From: Janthinobacterium rivuli
GTDB taxonomy: Bacteria > Pseudomonadota > Gammaproteobacteria > Burkholderiales > Burkholderiaceae_D
Length of the DNA stretch: 64,000 bases
Reading direction: 5' to 3'
NCBI RefSeq assembly: GCF_029690045.1
Contig: NZ_CP121464.1
Location: 2,728,001-2,792,000, forward strand
Below the pieces are notes generated by a model that searched no databases, was not told where the DNA came from, and saw nothing but the letters and a program-made list of their open reading frames with translations. Position 1 is the first letter of the stretch. Every line of letters begins with the position of its first letter. Made by a program: the position numbers and the translations under genes. This document shows, piece by piece, positions 25,793 through 33,623 of this stretch.

Positions 25793-25946
25793 GGTTTTTC
25801 CTATCTCACTTCATGGACACATGGGTTCGGCGGCGCCTGCCGGCCCCACGCAGGCCGTAGTTTGTCATAAACCACTTCCATCATGCGAATTTTGCACCAA
25901 ATCACTGCTAATAAGCAACAACATCTATGACCGGAGAAGTCGACTT

Positions 25947-26723
25947 TCAGTCGTTGCCCGCGCCTGACTGGCGGCGCAGGCGCCATAACTGCCATGCCGG
26001 CAGCCATCGGTTCAGGAAAGACAGGCCGGCCATCCGGCGCCAGCGCACCAGGCGCACCATGCGCATGGCGCGGCCGTCGGCGTCCTGGCCCGGCTCGGGC
26101 TTGGCGGCAAAGACGATGCGGTTATTGCCGGCGATGCCGTCGAAGTGGCACACGGCGCCGCGGAAAGTCAGCATCAGGCGCGCCAGCATGGCGGGATAGT
26201 GCTCGTCATAGCTGAACAGGTTGGCCACCAGTACGCCGCCGGGCAGCAGCGCGCGCAGGCAGTCCGCATAGAAGCGCGCGCTGCCCAGGGCCGGCGGCAA
26301 GCCCGTCTCGTCGTAGCCGTCGAGCAGCAGCACGTCGGCGCAGCCCGGATGCTGGCGGATATAGCTGACGGCGTCCGTCTCGATGACGCGCAGGCGCGCA
26401 TCGTCGGGCGGCAGCATGAACTGCTCGCGCAGGGCGATCACGTCGGCGCGCAATTCCAGCACCGTAATGCGCGTGTCGGGCAGGTGGCGGTGGCAGAATT
26501 TCAGCAGCGAACCGCCGCCCAGGCCCACCATCAGGATGTGCCGTGGGCGCGGCACGAACAGGGTAAAGCACATCATGGCACGCGCATAGCGCAGCAGCAG
26601 ATGGTCGGGGCGCGACAGCAGCATTTCGCTCTGGATCATGCCGGGCTGGAATTCCAGGCGGCGCCGGTCGCCACAGGTATGCACCTGCGGGGCAGGCGGG
26701 GTGGTGCTTCTGTTTTCCGGCAT
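25947..26723 (-). CDS. Spermidine-synthase-like methyltransferase-fold protein
   Basis: A 258-residue protein of the spermidine-synthase/Rossmann methyltransferase superfamily: FQPGMIQSEMLL near the start, HILMVGLGGGSLLKFCHRHLP as the nucleotide-binding glycine loop, ITVLELRADVIALREQF, VIETDAVSYIRQH and DVLLLDGYDETGLPPAL. Spermidine synthases keep an acidic DxxxD active site here; the DGYDETG segment is compatible but not proof, so true polyamine synthesis is unproven. ATG 26723 is used; an in-frame ATG at 26798 would add 25 unlike residues. It is divergent from a small conserved gene. Confidence 0.8.
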   Translation of the reverse strand: MPENRSTTPPAPQVHTCGDRRRLEFQPGMIQSEMLLSRPDHLLLRYARAMMCFTLFVPRPRHILMVGLGGGSLLKFCHRHLPDTRITVLELRADVIALREQFMLPPDDARLRVIETDAVSYIRQHPGCADVLLLDGYDETGLPPALGSARFYADCLRALLPGGVLVANLFSYDEHYPAMLARLMLTFRGAVCHFDGIAGNNRIVFAAKPEPGQDADGRAMRMVRLVRWRRMAGLSFLNRWLPAWQLWRLRRQSGAGND

Positions 26724-26888
26724 GGGACGACTTCGCTGAGTGGACTGGGGGAGATGCTTTGTTGCATTCAGAGAAATCTGATAAGCTCCCGTGAGCATAC
26801 CCGATTAATCCGCGCCGAGCATGCGTATATGTATATGCATACGGCGCGCGGCGGCACGGCTGCGCAGTCGGGCACCATGGAGGCAAGC

Positions 26889-27164
26889 ATGTTTTTGGAT
26901 CACCCCATCATTACGGCGACGAACAGTTTTACGGAGCCTGACCGCATCGAGCGGCTGACGCGCGTGTACGGCTATGCGGCGGCGCTGGCCGACCAGGCCG
27001 GCAATGTCGGTTTCATTGAAAAAGTGGCGCAAATCCACGACCACAAGGGCACCCTCATCGTCTTCTGGCATGAAGTTCCCAGCGAAGTGGAAAAGCAGTA
27101 TTTCGTGCAGGCCTGGGCCAGCAAGGTCGGCGACGGCAGTACCAATGTCGAGCACGAAATCTGA
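26889..27164 (+). CDS. Hypothetical 91-residue protein
   Basis: ATG 26889 follows GGAGG (26879-26883) with 5-nt spacing, so it is preferred over ATG 26877. The product is a small soluble protein (FLDHPIITATNSFTEPDRIE, then FIEKVAQIHDHKGTLIVFWHEVPSEVEKQYFVQAWASK) with mixed alpha/beta character and no signal or membrane helix. I do not recognise a family. Good ribosome site and codon use support it as a real gene. It precedes the GGDEF gene by 37 bp and may be co-transcribed with it. Confidence 0.65.
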   Translation: MFLDHPIITATNSFTEPDRIERLTRVYGYAAALADQAGNVGFIEKVAQIHDHKGTLIVFWHEVPSEVEKQYFVQAWASKVGDGSTNVEHEI

Positions 27165-27201
27165 GCGGGCGTGCCGCGCCTGCGCGGCGACGGCGTAGCC
27201 C

Positions 27202-28353
27202 ATGGATATCAAGACCCTGGTACTGGCCCTGGCGCTTGGCAACCTGAGCCTGTGCGCGGCCCTGTTCTTCTTCGAGTACGAGCGCAAGAAGTCGCTCAGC
27301 ATGTCCACCTGGGCGGTGGCCAAGCAATGCCAGGCCGTGGCCTGGTGTCTGCTGTATTTCCGCGGCGTGCTGCCCGATTCCCTCTCCATCTTGCTGGGCA
27401 ACAGCCTGCTGTTTGCCGGCATGGCGCTGGACGCGGGCGCACTGTGGCAGGCGGCCGGGCGCAGCAGCTGGCGCCGCTATGTCTTGCCGGCGCTGGGTGT
27501 GTCGGTGGGGCTGTTTGCCGCCTGTTATCTGTTCGACGTGGCGCCGCTGCTGCGCAGCGCCGGCGGTTCGCTGATCGTCGCCGGCTTCTTCCTCGCCGGC
27601 GTGGCCGCGCTGTGCCTGAAATGGCGCGAGGCGAGCATGCTGCGCCGCTTCCTCGTCGTCAGCATGGGTCTGCTGTCCTTGCTGATCGCCGCGCGCGGCG
27701 TGCTGGCCGCCACGATCCCGGCTTTTGACGCGGAGCTGCTGCAGCTGGCCGGCTTCGGCGCCCTGTACCTGATGATGCTGACGAACGCTTTCGGCTATTT
27801 GCTGCTGTCGCGTGAAAAACTGGGCGGCGAGCTGGCGCGCCTGGAGGTGCTCGACGCGGCCACGGGCGTGCCGAACCGGCGCGGCTTTTACCAGGCGCTG
27901 GCGCCGTGGATGGCGCTGGCGCGCCGGCCTGGCTTGCCCACGGCGCTGGTGGTGCTCAATATCGACCACTTCAAACGAGTCAACGACAGCTATGGCCATC
28001 CGGTCGGTGATGCGGTGCTGAAAACCATCGTCGACACCTGCCGCCAGCAGTTGCGCGACAGCGACCTGATGGGCCGCCTGGGCGGCGCCGAGTTCGCCAT
28101 CCAGCTGCCGCGCACGACCTTGGCCGATGCGCTGATGGTGGCCGAGCGCATCCGCGCCGCCGTCGAAGTGCTGCCCGTCAAGACGGAACGGGCCGTGCTG
28201 CAACTGACGGCCAGCCTGGGCGTGACCACCATCCGCGCCGAAGACAGCACCGTCAGCCTGTTCAAGCGGGCCGACGAAGCGCTGCAATCGGCCAAGCAGG
28301 CGGGCCGCAACAGGGTCGTCGAGGCGCAAGCTGCGAGCACCCTCGATATTTAA
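27202..28353 (+). CDS. Membrane GGDEF-domain protein with degenerate GGAEF active site
   Basis: A 383-residue protein: about six hydrophobic helices in residues 1-205, then a GGDEF domain (about 215-370). Metal-binding Asp255 in NIDHFKRVNDSYGH is kept, but the active-site loop at 294-298 reads GGAEF. The third residue, normally Asp or Glu and needed for diguanylate cyclase activity in studied enzymes, is Ala, so the domain may be a non-catalytic c-di-GMP or GTP sensor. The stop codon lies inside the 9-bp target duplication of the following insertion sequence; the reading frame is not altered. Confidence 0.9.
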   Translation: MDIKTLVLALALGNLSLCAALFFFEYERKKSLSMSTWAVAKQCQAVAWCLLYFRGVLPDSLSILLGNSLLFAGMALDAGALWQAAGRSSWRRYVLPALGVSVGLFAACYLFDVAPLLRSAGGSLIVAGFFLAGVAALCLKWREASMLRRFLVVSMGLLSLLIAARGVLAATIPAFDAELLQLAGFGALYLMMLTNAFGYLLLSREKLGGELARLEVLDAATGVPNRRGFYQALAPWMALARRPGLPTALVVLNIDHFKRVNDSYGHPVGDAVLKTIVDTCRQQLRDSDLMGRLGGAEFAIQLPRTTLADALMVAERIRAAVEVLPVKTERAVLQLTASLGVTTIRAEDSTVSLFKRADEALQSAKQAGRNRVVEAQAASTLDI

Positions 28354-28354
28354 A
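28346..28354. repeat. Left target-site duplication of the IS
   Basis: ATATTTAAA directly before the left IS end; the identical 9-mer follows the right end at 29418-29426. It contains the TAA stop of the GGDEF gene. IS1595 elements usually make 8-bp duplications, so one base may be chance. Confidence 0.8.
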
Positions 28355-29417
28355 GGCTATGTCACCGTCAAATGTGGGAATGCGCCCAGCGTTACTTTCA
28401 ATAACGTTTCCGGTGAACGGATGCGCCTGGCGTCGAGGATCCAGCGCCAGCCCAGGTAGTTCGGCAGGTAGCGCGTCGCCACGCCATGAAACGGACCCAG
28501 CCATTGCCGCAAACGGCTGTGATAGGCATTGACGTTCTGCACATGGGCGGCGCCCTGCACGCGGATGCCGGCGCGCAAGTTGACGGCCTGGTGGCTGATG
28601 CCCGCTTCCCTCGCAAAGGCCCGGTAGGCGGCATGGCCATCGGTCACCAGCAGCACGTCCTTGTCGATGACAGGCAACAAGCAATGATGCAGCTGCGCTT
28701 TCGTCAACGCCCCTTTTCCCGTGACAAAATCGAGCGTCTGCCCCGTGCGGTCGCGTGCCACCAGGATGCAGACCTGTTCATTGGAAATGCCGCGCTTGTG
28801 GGCATGGCCGCCCCGGTGGCGCGCTGGACGCGTCATGTTTCTGGATCCCTTTTCCGATTCCAGCAGATATAACTCGTCGGCTTCGGCGATGCCGTGCAGA
28901 CCATGCGGTCTGTCCGTCTTTGCCAACGACAAAAACCGGTGGCGCCAGCGGAACGTCGTGTTGCGGTGTACGCCCAGCTGTAACGCCGCCTTGCGCACGG
29001 AATCCGATGCCAGCAGGCAATCGGTGTAGTCGAGCCACAAGGTTTTATGGCGCAAGCGGGCCAACGGCGTGCCGGTGAGTGCATTGAAGGTGCGACCGCA
29101 GGGCACGCAGCGGTAGCGCTGCAGGCCGTGCGCATGGCCGTGCCGGTGCAAGTGCACCGAGTGGCAGGCGGGACAGGCCAATCGCAACTGCGCCACACTT
29201 TCCAGCAGCGCGACGGTCGCGTCGTGTGGAGAGTTACCTCGCAGCAGGGCAATGCCCGCCTGCCGCTGGCGCTGGCTCAAATGAGCAAACTGCGCGATAA
29301 AACTGATCCATTCGGCTGGCAGCATGATCTTCTGCTCCCTGTGAGGTGAGTATGCAGAGTCAGACAGCACGGCCACAGGAAGATTCCGACATTTCCCTAC
29401 TTGCCGATGACAGAGCC
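28355..29417 (-). mobile_element. Complete IS1595-family insertion sequence (1063 bp)
   Basis: The ends are imperfect inverted repeats: left GGCTATGTCACCGTCAA (28355-28371); right, read inward on the minus strand, GGCTCTGTCATCGGCAA (ending at 29417), 14 of 17 bases alike. A 9-bp direct repeat, ATATTTAAA, flanks both ends. One transposase gene fills the element. With intact ends, intact transposase and perfect target duplication, this looks like a recent, possibly active insertion. Confidence 0.92.
28357..29325 (-). CDS. IS1595-family transposase (ISXO2-like DDE/N)
   Basis: A 322-residue transposase starting at ATG 29325. The N-terminal zinc ribbon reads CPACHSVHLHRHGHAHGL then RYRCVPCGRTF (about 50-85); the ISXO2-like catalytic domain shows GIAEADELYLLESEKGSR (first acid), LLVTDGHAAYRAFAREAG (second Asp) and QNVNAYHSRLRQWLGPFHGV with the Asn-His variant of the third position. 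The stop TAG lies within the left inverted repeat. No frameshift or internal stop is seen. Confidence 0.93.
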   Translation of the reverse strand: MLPAEWISFIAQFAHLSQRQRQAGIALLRGNSPHDATVALLESVAQLRLACPACHSVHLHRHGHAHGLQRYRCVPCGRTFNALTGTPLARLRHKTLWLDYTDCLLASDSVRKAALQLGVHRNTTFRWRHRFLSLAKTDRPHGLHGIAEADELYLLESEKGSRNMTRPARHRGGHAHKRGISNEQVCILVARDRTGQTLDFVTGKGALTKAQLHHCLLPVIDKDVLLVTDGHAAYRAFAREAGISHQAVNLRAGIRVQGAAHVQNVNAYHSRLRQWLGPFHGVATRYLPNYLGWRWILDARRIRSPETLLKVTLGAFPHLTVT

Positions 29418-29426
29418 ATATTTAAA
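29418..29426. repeat. Right target-site duplication of the IS
   Basis: ATATTTAAA immediately after the right IS end, identical to 28346-28354. Removing the element restores a continuous sequence from the GGDEF stop codon into the convergent small secreted-protein gene, which ends 5 bp further on. Confidence 0.8.
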
Positions 29427-29431
29427 TCGGA

Positions 29432-29770
29432 TTATTTCTTGCGCGAGCCCAGCCAGCTCGGTTCCTTGCCGCATTCCTTGGGCAGGAACAGGGCATCGAG
29501 GCCCGGATCGCAGCGCCGGTCAGGCGCCTTCATCGGCTCGACGGTCAGCCATTCGCTCTTGGGCAGTATCTTTTCTTCGCGTGGCGCGACGGGCGGCGCG
29601 GGCGGCAGGCTGTCTTGCCAGCGTGACTCCGCGGCAGGCGCGGGCGGGGTGGCCCAGTTCGCGTCAACCTGCGCTTCGGGCGCTGGCGGCGTGTCCGCAT
29701 GAGCGGCGGCGCACAGCAAGCTGCTGGCGAAGATGAGCGTGCGCATGGCTGTGCTGTTTATTGAAATCAT
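29432..29770 (-). CDS. Small secreted proline-rich hypothetical protein
   Basis: A 112-residue protein starting at ATG 29770 (AAGGA 6 nt upstream). MRTLIFASSLLCAAAHA near the front is a signal peptide. The mature part is Pro/Ala-rich, then contains RRCDPGLDALFLPKECGKEPSWL with a cysteine pair that could form one disulfide. I do not recognise the family. It converges on the GGDEF gene; the insertion sequence landed 5 bp beyond its stop and does not interrupt it. Confidence 0.68.
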   Translation of the reverse strand: MISINSTAMRTLIFASSLLCAAAHADTPPAPEAQVDANWATPPAPAAESRWQDSLPPAPPVAPREEKILPKSEWLTVEPMKAPDRRCDPGLDALFLPKECGKEPSWLGSRKK

Positions 29771-30065
29771 GGTCTGTCCTTGGTCGGTGCCGCGAGGGCT
29801 GGCTCTGCATTATGACGCCAGCCGGAAGCAAAAACACAAGAAAATTGCAACGGCATGTTACCAAAGGGACTATAGTTACTAGTAGCAAGCAGGTGCACTG
29901 CAGCAAGGTGATTGAAAGGTGAGCGCGGCGCGGGGCGCCGACACCCGAGCATGTGCATTCCCTAACTTTCATTTAAGCTAGGCAAGTTATGCTATGGCAT
30001 GCACGCCAGGCTGTCCTTTGCCGTTCGCACCGCAGTTCCCCTTTTTTACTCTTGCCAGGCCCATA

Positions 30066-31148
30066 ATGAAAATGCTCAAATCCCTGCCTGTATGGCCGCT
30101 TGCCGCCCCGATTGCCGGTTGGCTGTTCCTGTTCGGTTCCACCTTCAATCTTGGCGGCACCTACCAGATACTGCTGGTGGCTGGCCTGATCGGCAGCGTG
30201 CTGGCCGCCGTGTACCACGCGGAAGTGGTGGCCCACCGAATCGGCGAACCGTATGGCACCCTGGTGCTGGCGCTGGCCGTGACCCTGATCGAGGTGGCGC
30301 TGATCGTCTCGCTGATGCTGGCCGGCGGACCGGAAACGACGGGCCTGGCGCGCGACACCGTGTTTGCCGCCATCATGATCATTTTGAACGGCATCGTCGG
30401 CATCTGCCTGTTGCTGGGCGCCGGGCGCCATCGCGAGCAGACCTTCGGCCTGCTGGGCGTGAGCGCGTCGCTGGCCACCCTGGCGGCGATTGCCGTTCTG
30501 ACCCTGGTGCTGCCGAACTACACCTCGAGCGCCGCCGGTCCTTTCTACAATTCCAGCCAGCTGATTTTCATCGCCGTGATCTCGCTGGTCCTGTATGGCA
30601 CCTTCGTGCTGGTGCAGACGGTGCGCCACCGCGACTACTTCCTGCCCAAGGAAGCCGTCGGTGATGAAGAGGTGCATGCGGCGCCGCCCACGCCCACGGT
30701 CGCCTGGGTCAGCGCCGGCGCGCTGCTCGTGTGCCTGGGCGCAGTGGTGCTGCTGGCCAAGTCGCTGGCGCCCGCGCTGGAGACGGCGATTGCCGCCATG
30801 GGCGCGCCGAAAACCCTGGTCGGCATCGTCATCGCCGCCATCGTGCTGCTGCCCGAAGGCCTGGCCGCCGTGCGCGCCGCGCGTGCGAACCGTCTGCAAA
30901 CGAGCCTGAACCTGGCGCTCGGTTCCGCGCTGGCCAGCATCGGCCTGACGATACCCGCCGTGGTGGTGGTGTCGCTGGCCACGGGCCTGACGATCACGCT
31001 GGGACTCGACATCAAGTCGACGGTGCTGTTGCTGCTGTCGCTGATGGTGGCCACCCTGTCGCTGGGCACGGGACGCACCACGGTCATGCAGGGCACGGTG
31101 CACCTGGTGATTTTTGCGGTTTATTTATTCACCACCATCGTGCCGTAA
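30066..31148 (+). CDS. chaA: Calcium/cation-proton antiporter (ChaA family)
   Basis: A 360-residue inner-membrane exchanger with about eleven helices; ATG 30066 gives the usual N-terminus. Both inverted CaCA repeats are present: GEPYGTLVLALAVTLIEVALIVSLML with Glu in the first alpha repeat, and GIVIAAIVLLPEGLAAVRAARANRLQTSLNLALGSALASIGLTIP with Glu in the second. Relatives expel Na+, K+ or Ca2+ at alkaline pH. The 295-bp region upstream (29771-30065) holds only AT-rich promoter-like sequence. It lies directly before the ppx Pho box and is not part of that operon. Confidence 0.92.
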   Translation: MKMLKSLPVWPLAAPIAGWLFLFGSTFNLGGTYQILLVAGLIGSVLAAVYHAEVVAHRIGEPYGTLVLALAVTLIEVALIVSLMLAGGPETTGLARDTVFAAIMIILNGIVGICLLLGAGRHREQTFGLLGVSASLATLAAIAVLTLVLPNYTSSAAGPFYNSSQLIFIAVISLVLYGTFVLVQTVRHRDYFLPKEAVGDEEVHAAPPTPTVAWVSAGALLVCLGAVVLLAKSLAPALETAIAAMGAPKTLVGIVIAAIVLLPEGLAAVRAARANRLQTSLNLALGSALASIGLTIPAVVVVSLATGLTITLGLDIKSTVLLLLSLMVATLSLGTGRTTVMQGTVHLVIFAVYLFTTIVP

Positions 31149-31169
31149 ACGTCGCCGCTGCGCGACTTC

Positions 31170-31202
31170 TTGTCACAATCCTGTCACGCCGCTGTCATAC
31201 GA
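31170..31202 (+). promoter_or_regulatory. Three-unit Pho box upstream of ppx
   Basis: TTGTCACAATC, CTGTCACGCCG and CTGTCATACGA follow one another as exact 11-bp units (TGTCA at 31171, 31182 and 31193). This is the spacing and sequence of PhoB-binding direct repeats (CTGTCAT plus four bases). TAGGAT at 31217-31222 could be the -10. The ppx start is 110 bp downstream. Confidence 0.72.
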
Positions 31203-31265
31203 TGGGGGTAGTGTGGTAGGATTTTTAAATCGTTTAAATGATTTATATAGTTTAGCAACTGAGTT

Positions 31266-31286
31266 TGCCAACTTTTTCAGTTGGCA
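31266..31286 (+). promoter_or_regulatory. Hairpin in the ppx 5' leader
   Basis: TGCCAACT (31266-31273) pairs perfectly with AGTTGGCA (31279-31286) around a 5-nt TTTTC loop, 26 bp before the ppx start. It is preceded by an AT-rich, near-palindromic stretch (31227-31244). It could stabilise the mRNA or be an operator. Confidence 0.45.
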
Positions 31287-31312
31287 TTGCAATGACAAGA
31301 CAAGAGGCCAGT

Positions 31313-32770
31313 ATGTATGCAGCGGTGGACCTGGGGTCCAACAGTTTTCGTTTACACGTCGGCAAGCATGATGGCGACACGATCCGCGTGGTCAAGAGCG
31401 TGCGCGACCCGATACGCCTGGCCGCCGGTCTGGACGCCAATGGCGACCTGACCGAAGCGGCCATGCAGGGCGCGCTGGCTTGTTTGCAGCGCTTTCGCGC
31501 CATCCTCGCCGGCTTTGAGCTCGATGCCGTGCGCGTGGTGGCCACGTCGGCCATGCGCGTGGCGCGCAACGGCGCCGTCTTCCTGCCGCTGGCCGAGCAA
31601 GCCATCGGCCATCCGATCGAGATCATCTCGGGCGAGGAAGAGGGGCGCCTGATCTACATGGGCGTGGCCAATGCGCTGGCCATACCCGGCGAACGCCGGC
31701 TGGTGATGGACATCGGCGGCGGCTCGACCGAACTGATACTGGGGCGCGGCAACGATATCGAGCGGGTGGAGTCGTTCAGCCTGGGCACCGTCAAGCAAAG
31801 CCTGTCGTTCTTCATCGGCGGACGCATCGACGCGCCGTCGTTCGAGGCGGCCATTTTGTCCGCGCGCAGCCACTTCGAGGATGCGGCGCCGCCGTATCAT
31901 CCGCAGCACTGGAAGACGGCCTACGGCTCTTCCGGCACCATCCGCACCATCGCCGACATCATCGCCCGCAACAAGCTCGGTGATGGCTTGCTCACGAGCG
32001 TCAGCCTCGACGCGCTGGCGCGCCGCTTCATCGAACTCGGTCACACCAGCCGCATCGACATGCCCGGTTTGCGTCCCGACCGCGCCAGCACCATCGTCGG
32101 CGGCCTGGCCATCTTGATCGGCCTGTTCCGCGAACTGGCCATTCCCGCCATGACGCCGATCGAGGCGGGTTTGCGCATGGGCGTGATGTGGGATTTGTAC
32201 CTGCGCTCGACCAAGCGCGACCGCCGCGAGCAGTCGGTGCAGGGCTGCATGGAGAAATTTCATATCGACCAGCAGCGCGCCGGCCGGGTGGCCGAGCAGG
32301 CGCTGGCCATGTATGCGCAGCTCAAGCCCACCTCCGACGCCCTGGTGAAATGCCTGCGCTGGAGCAGCCTGCTGCACGAAGTGGGCCTGGCCGTGTCGCA
32401 GACGGGCTACCACAAGCATGCCTCCTACATCGTGGAAAACGCCGACTTGCCCGGTTTTACCACGCGCGAACAGAAGACCATGAGCCGCTTGATCCTGGCG
32501 CAGAAGGGCAACTTGCGCAAGATCGGCGAAGTGCTGTCCGACCCCGATTTTGCCAAGGCCGTGCTGGCCCTGCGCCTGTCGATCCTGCTCATGCATGCGC
32601 GCATCGAAGCCGATTTCAGCGAACTGCGCCTGCGCATGAAGAGCCGCATCGAGCTCGATATCAAGCGCGGCTGGGTGGCGCACCATCCTACCGTGTCGTT
32701 CTGGATCGAGAAGGAGCAGGAATTCTGGGACGAGGTGGGAGTCGATTTCACCATCCGCGCCAGCGCATAG
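31313..32770 (+). CDS. ppx: Exopolyphosphatase (Ppx/GppA family)
   Basis: A 485-residue enzyme that releases phosphate from the ends of polyphosphate (or hydrolyses pppGpp). ATG 31313 has AAGAGG 5 nt upstream. The actin-like phosphatase motifs are all visible: YAAVDLGSNSFRLHV, VVATSAMRVARNG, IISGEEEGRLIYMGVANAL, LVMDIGGGSTELILG and, later, YGSSGTIRTIADI; the C-terminal part is the HD-like helical domain. The three-unit Pho box upstream makes phosphate-starvation control likely. Ppx rather than GppA is favoured by length and context. Confidence 0.93.
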   Translation: MYAAVDLGSNSFRLHVGKHDGDTIRVVKSVRDPIRLAAGLDANGDLTEAAMQGALACLQRFRAILAGFELDAVRVVATSAMRVARNGAVFLPLAEQAIGHPIEIISGEEEGRLIYMGVANALAIPGERRLVMDIGGGSTELILGRGNDIERVESFSLGTVKQSLSFFIGGRIDAPSFEAAILSARSHFEDAAPPYHPQHWKTAYGSSGTIRTIADIIARNKLGDGLLTSVSLDALARRFIELGHTSRIDMPGLRPDRASTIVGGLAILIGLFRELAIPAMTPIEAGLRMGVMWDLYLRSTKRDRREQSVQGCMEKFHIDQQRAGRVAEQALAMYAQLKPTSDALVKCLRWSSLLHEVGLAVSQTGYHKHASYIVENADLPGFTTREQKTMSRLILAQKGNLRKIGEVLSDPDFAKAVLALRLSILLMHARIEADFSELRLRMKSRIELDIKRGWVAHHPTVSFWIEKEQEFWDEVGVDFTIRASA

Positions 32771-32827
32771 TGGGTCATTGCGCCATGCCGTGCGCATGGC
32801 TTGATGTGCAGCAAGCAATATTTTTAA

Positions 32828-32845
32828 AAACAGTATATATTGTTT
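32828..32845 (+). promoter_or_regulatory. AT-rich near-palindrome before the H1-like gene
   Basis: AAACAGTATATATTGTTT is an 18-bp palindrome with one mismatched pair in the very AT-rich stretch 32817-32871, 27 bp before the H1-like start. It probably overlaps the promoter and may be an operator. The rest of the gap has a weak hairpin, GCCATGC/GCATGGC (32782-32800). Confidence 0.45.
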
Positions 32846-32871
32846 ATATTATTTACTAGATTGGAAAATCC

Positions 32872-33555
32872 ATGACCAAAACCGTCCCAGCGAAAAAAGC
32901 CGACAGCGCCCCCGTATCGATGTTCCCCACCAGCGCTTCGATCAATGCGGCAGCGGCCAAGGCCGCGCCAGCCGCCAAGCCTGCAGCCAAGCCAGCCGTG
33001 AAGCCTGCGGCCAAGCCGGTGGCAAAAGCCGCCGTCAAGCCGGTCGCCGCCAAGCCTGCGGCAGCGAAACCGGTAGTAGCGAAACCAGTAGCAGCGAAAG
33101 CTGCCGCAGCCAAGGCGCCCGCCGCCAAGCCGGCGGCCAAGGCCGTCGTCGCCAAAGCCGTTGCCAAGCCAGCGGCCAAGGTTGCCGCGAAGCCCGCCGC
33201 CAAGGCCGTCGCCAAGCCTGCAGCGAAAGCCGCCGTCAAACCGGTAGCGAAACCGGTAGCCAAAGCGGCCGCCAAGCCTGCGCCAGCGAAAAAAGCGCCG
33301 GTCGCCAAGGTCGCCGCCGTCAAGGAAAAAGCCCGCAAGCCGAAACTCGTGCGCGACAGCTTCACCATGCCGGAAGCGGAATATGAAGTGCTGGGCCAGG
33401 TGAAAAAAGCCTGCCTGAAGGCCGGTTTCGAGATCAAGAAAAGCGAATTGCTGCGCATCGGCGTGGCGCTGATCAGCCAGATCGACCTGGCCACCCTGCA
33501 AAACGTGCTGGCCGGCTTGCCGCAGCTGAAAACGGGCCGTCCGAAGAAGGACTGA
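32872..33555 (+). CDS. Histone-H1-like KPAAK-repeat protein with conserved C-terminal domain
   Basis: A 227-residue, strongly basic protein. Residues about 24-150 are tandem variants of KPAAK/KPVAK/AAKA as in bacterial H1-like proteins (for example the Bordetella type). The last 75 residues form a separate conserved domain, RDSFTMPEAEYEVLGQVKKA then FEIKKSELLRIGVALISQID and ending KTGRPKK, which looks like a small helical DNA-binding or ribbon-helix-helix-type module (inference). The low-complexity part may vary in repeat number. Expected to bind DNA or polyanions; polyphosphate is conceivable given ppx next door, but that is speculation. Confidence 0.82.
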   Translation: MTKTVPAKKADSAPVSMFPTSASINAAAAKAAPAAKPAAKPAVKPAAKPVAKAAVKPVAAKPAAAKPVVAKPVAAKAAAAKAPAAKPAAKAVVAKAVAKPAAKVAAKPAAKAVAKPAAKAAVKPVAKPVAKAAAKPAPAKKAPVAKVAAVKEKARKPKLVRDSFTMPEAEYEVLGQVKKACLKAGFEIKKSELLRIGVALISQIDLATLQNVLAGLPQLKTGRPKKD

Positions 33556-33562
33556 GGGCGCG

Positions 33563-33582
33563 GGCAGGGGCCGCCCCCTGCC
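33563..33582 (+). terminator. Possible terminator hairpin after the H1-like gene
   Basis: GGCAGGGG (33563-33570) pairs with CCCCTGCC (33575-33582) around a short loop. There is no T run after it, so intrinsic termination is uncertain. Confidence 0.35.
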
Positions 33583-33623
33583 TGGCCGTTCTGGTTTACC
33601 ATGGGGCCTGTGATAGTTCCCCC

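Noticed and set aside
26810..26860. AT-rich palindrome-like GTATATGTATATGC sequence in the divergent gap at 26.8 kb
   Set aside because: It somewhat recalls the ModE boxes but lacks the CG-flanked half-sites and proper spacing; symmetry is only 5 bp.
32950..33330. Short repeated DNA units resembling a repeat array
   Set aside because: The repeats follow the codon pattern of KPAAK-type amino-acid repeats; unit length and spacing vary and there are no unique spacers, so it is not a CRISPR array.
32824..33501. Minus-strand Gly/Arg/Leu-rich open frame opposite the H1-like gene
   Set aside because: Arises from the KPAAK codon repeats read in reverse; the plus strand has the conserved C-terminal domain and an AT-rich promoter.
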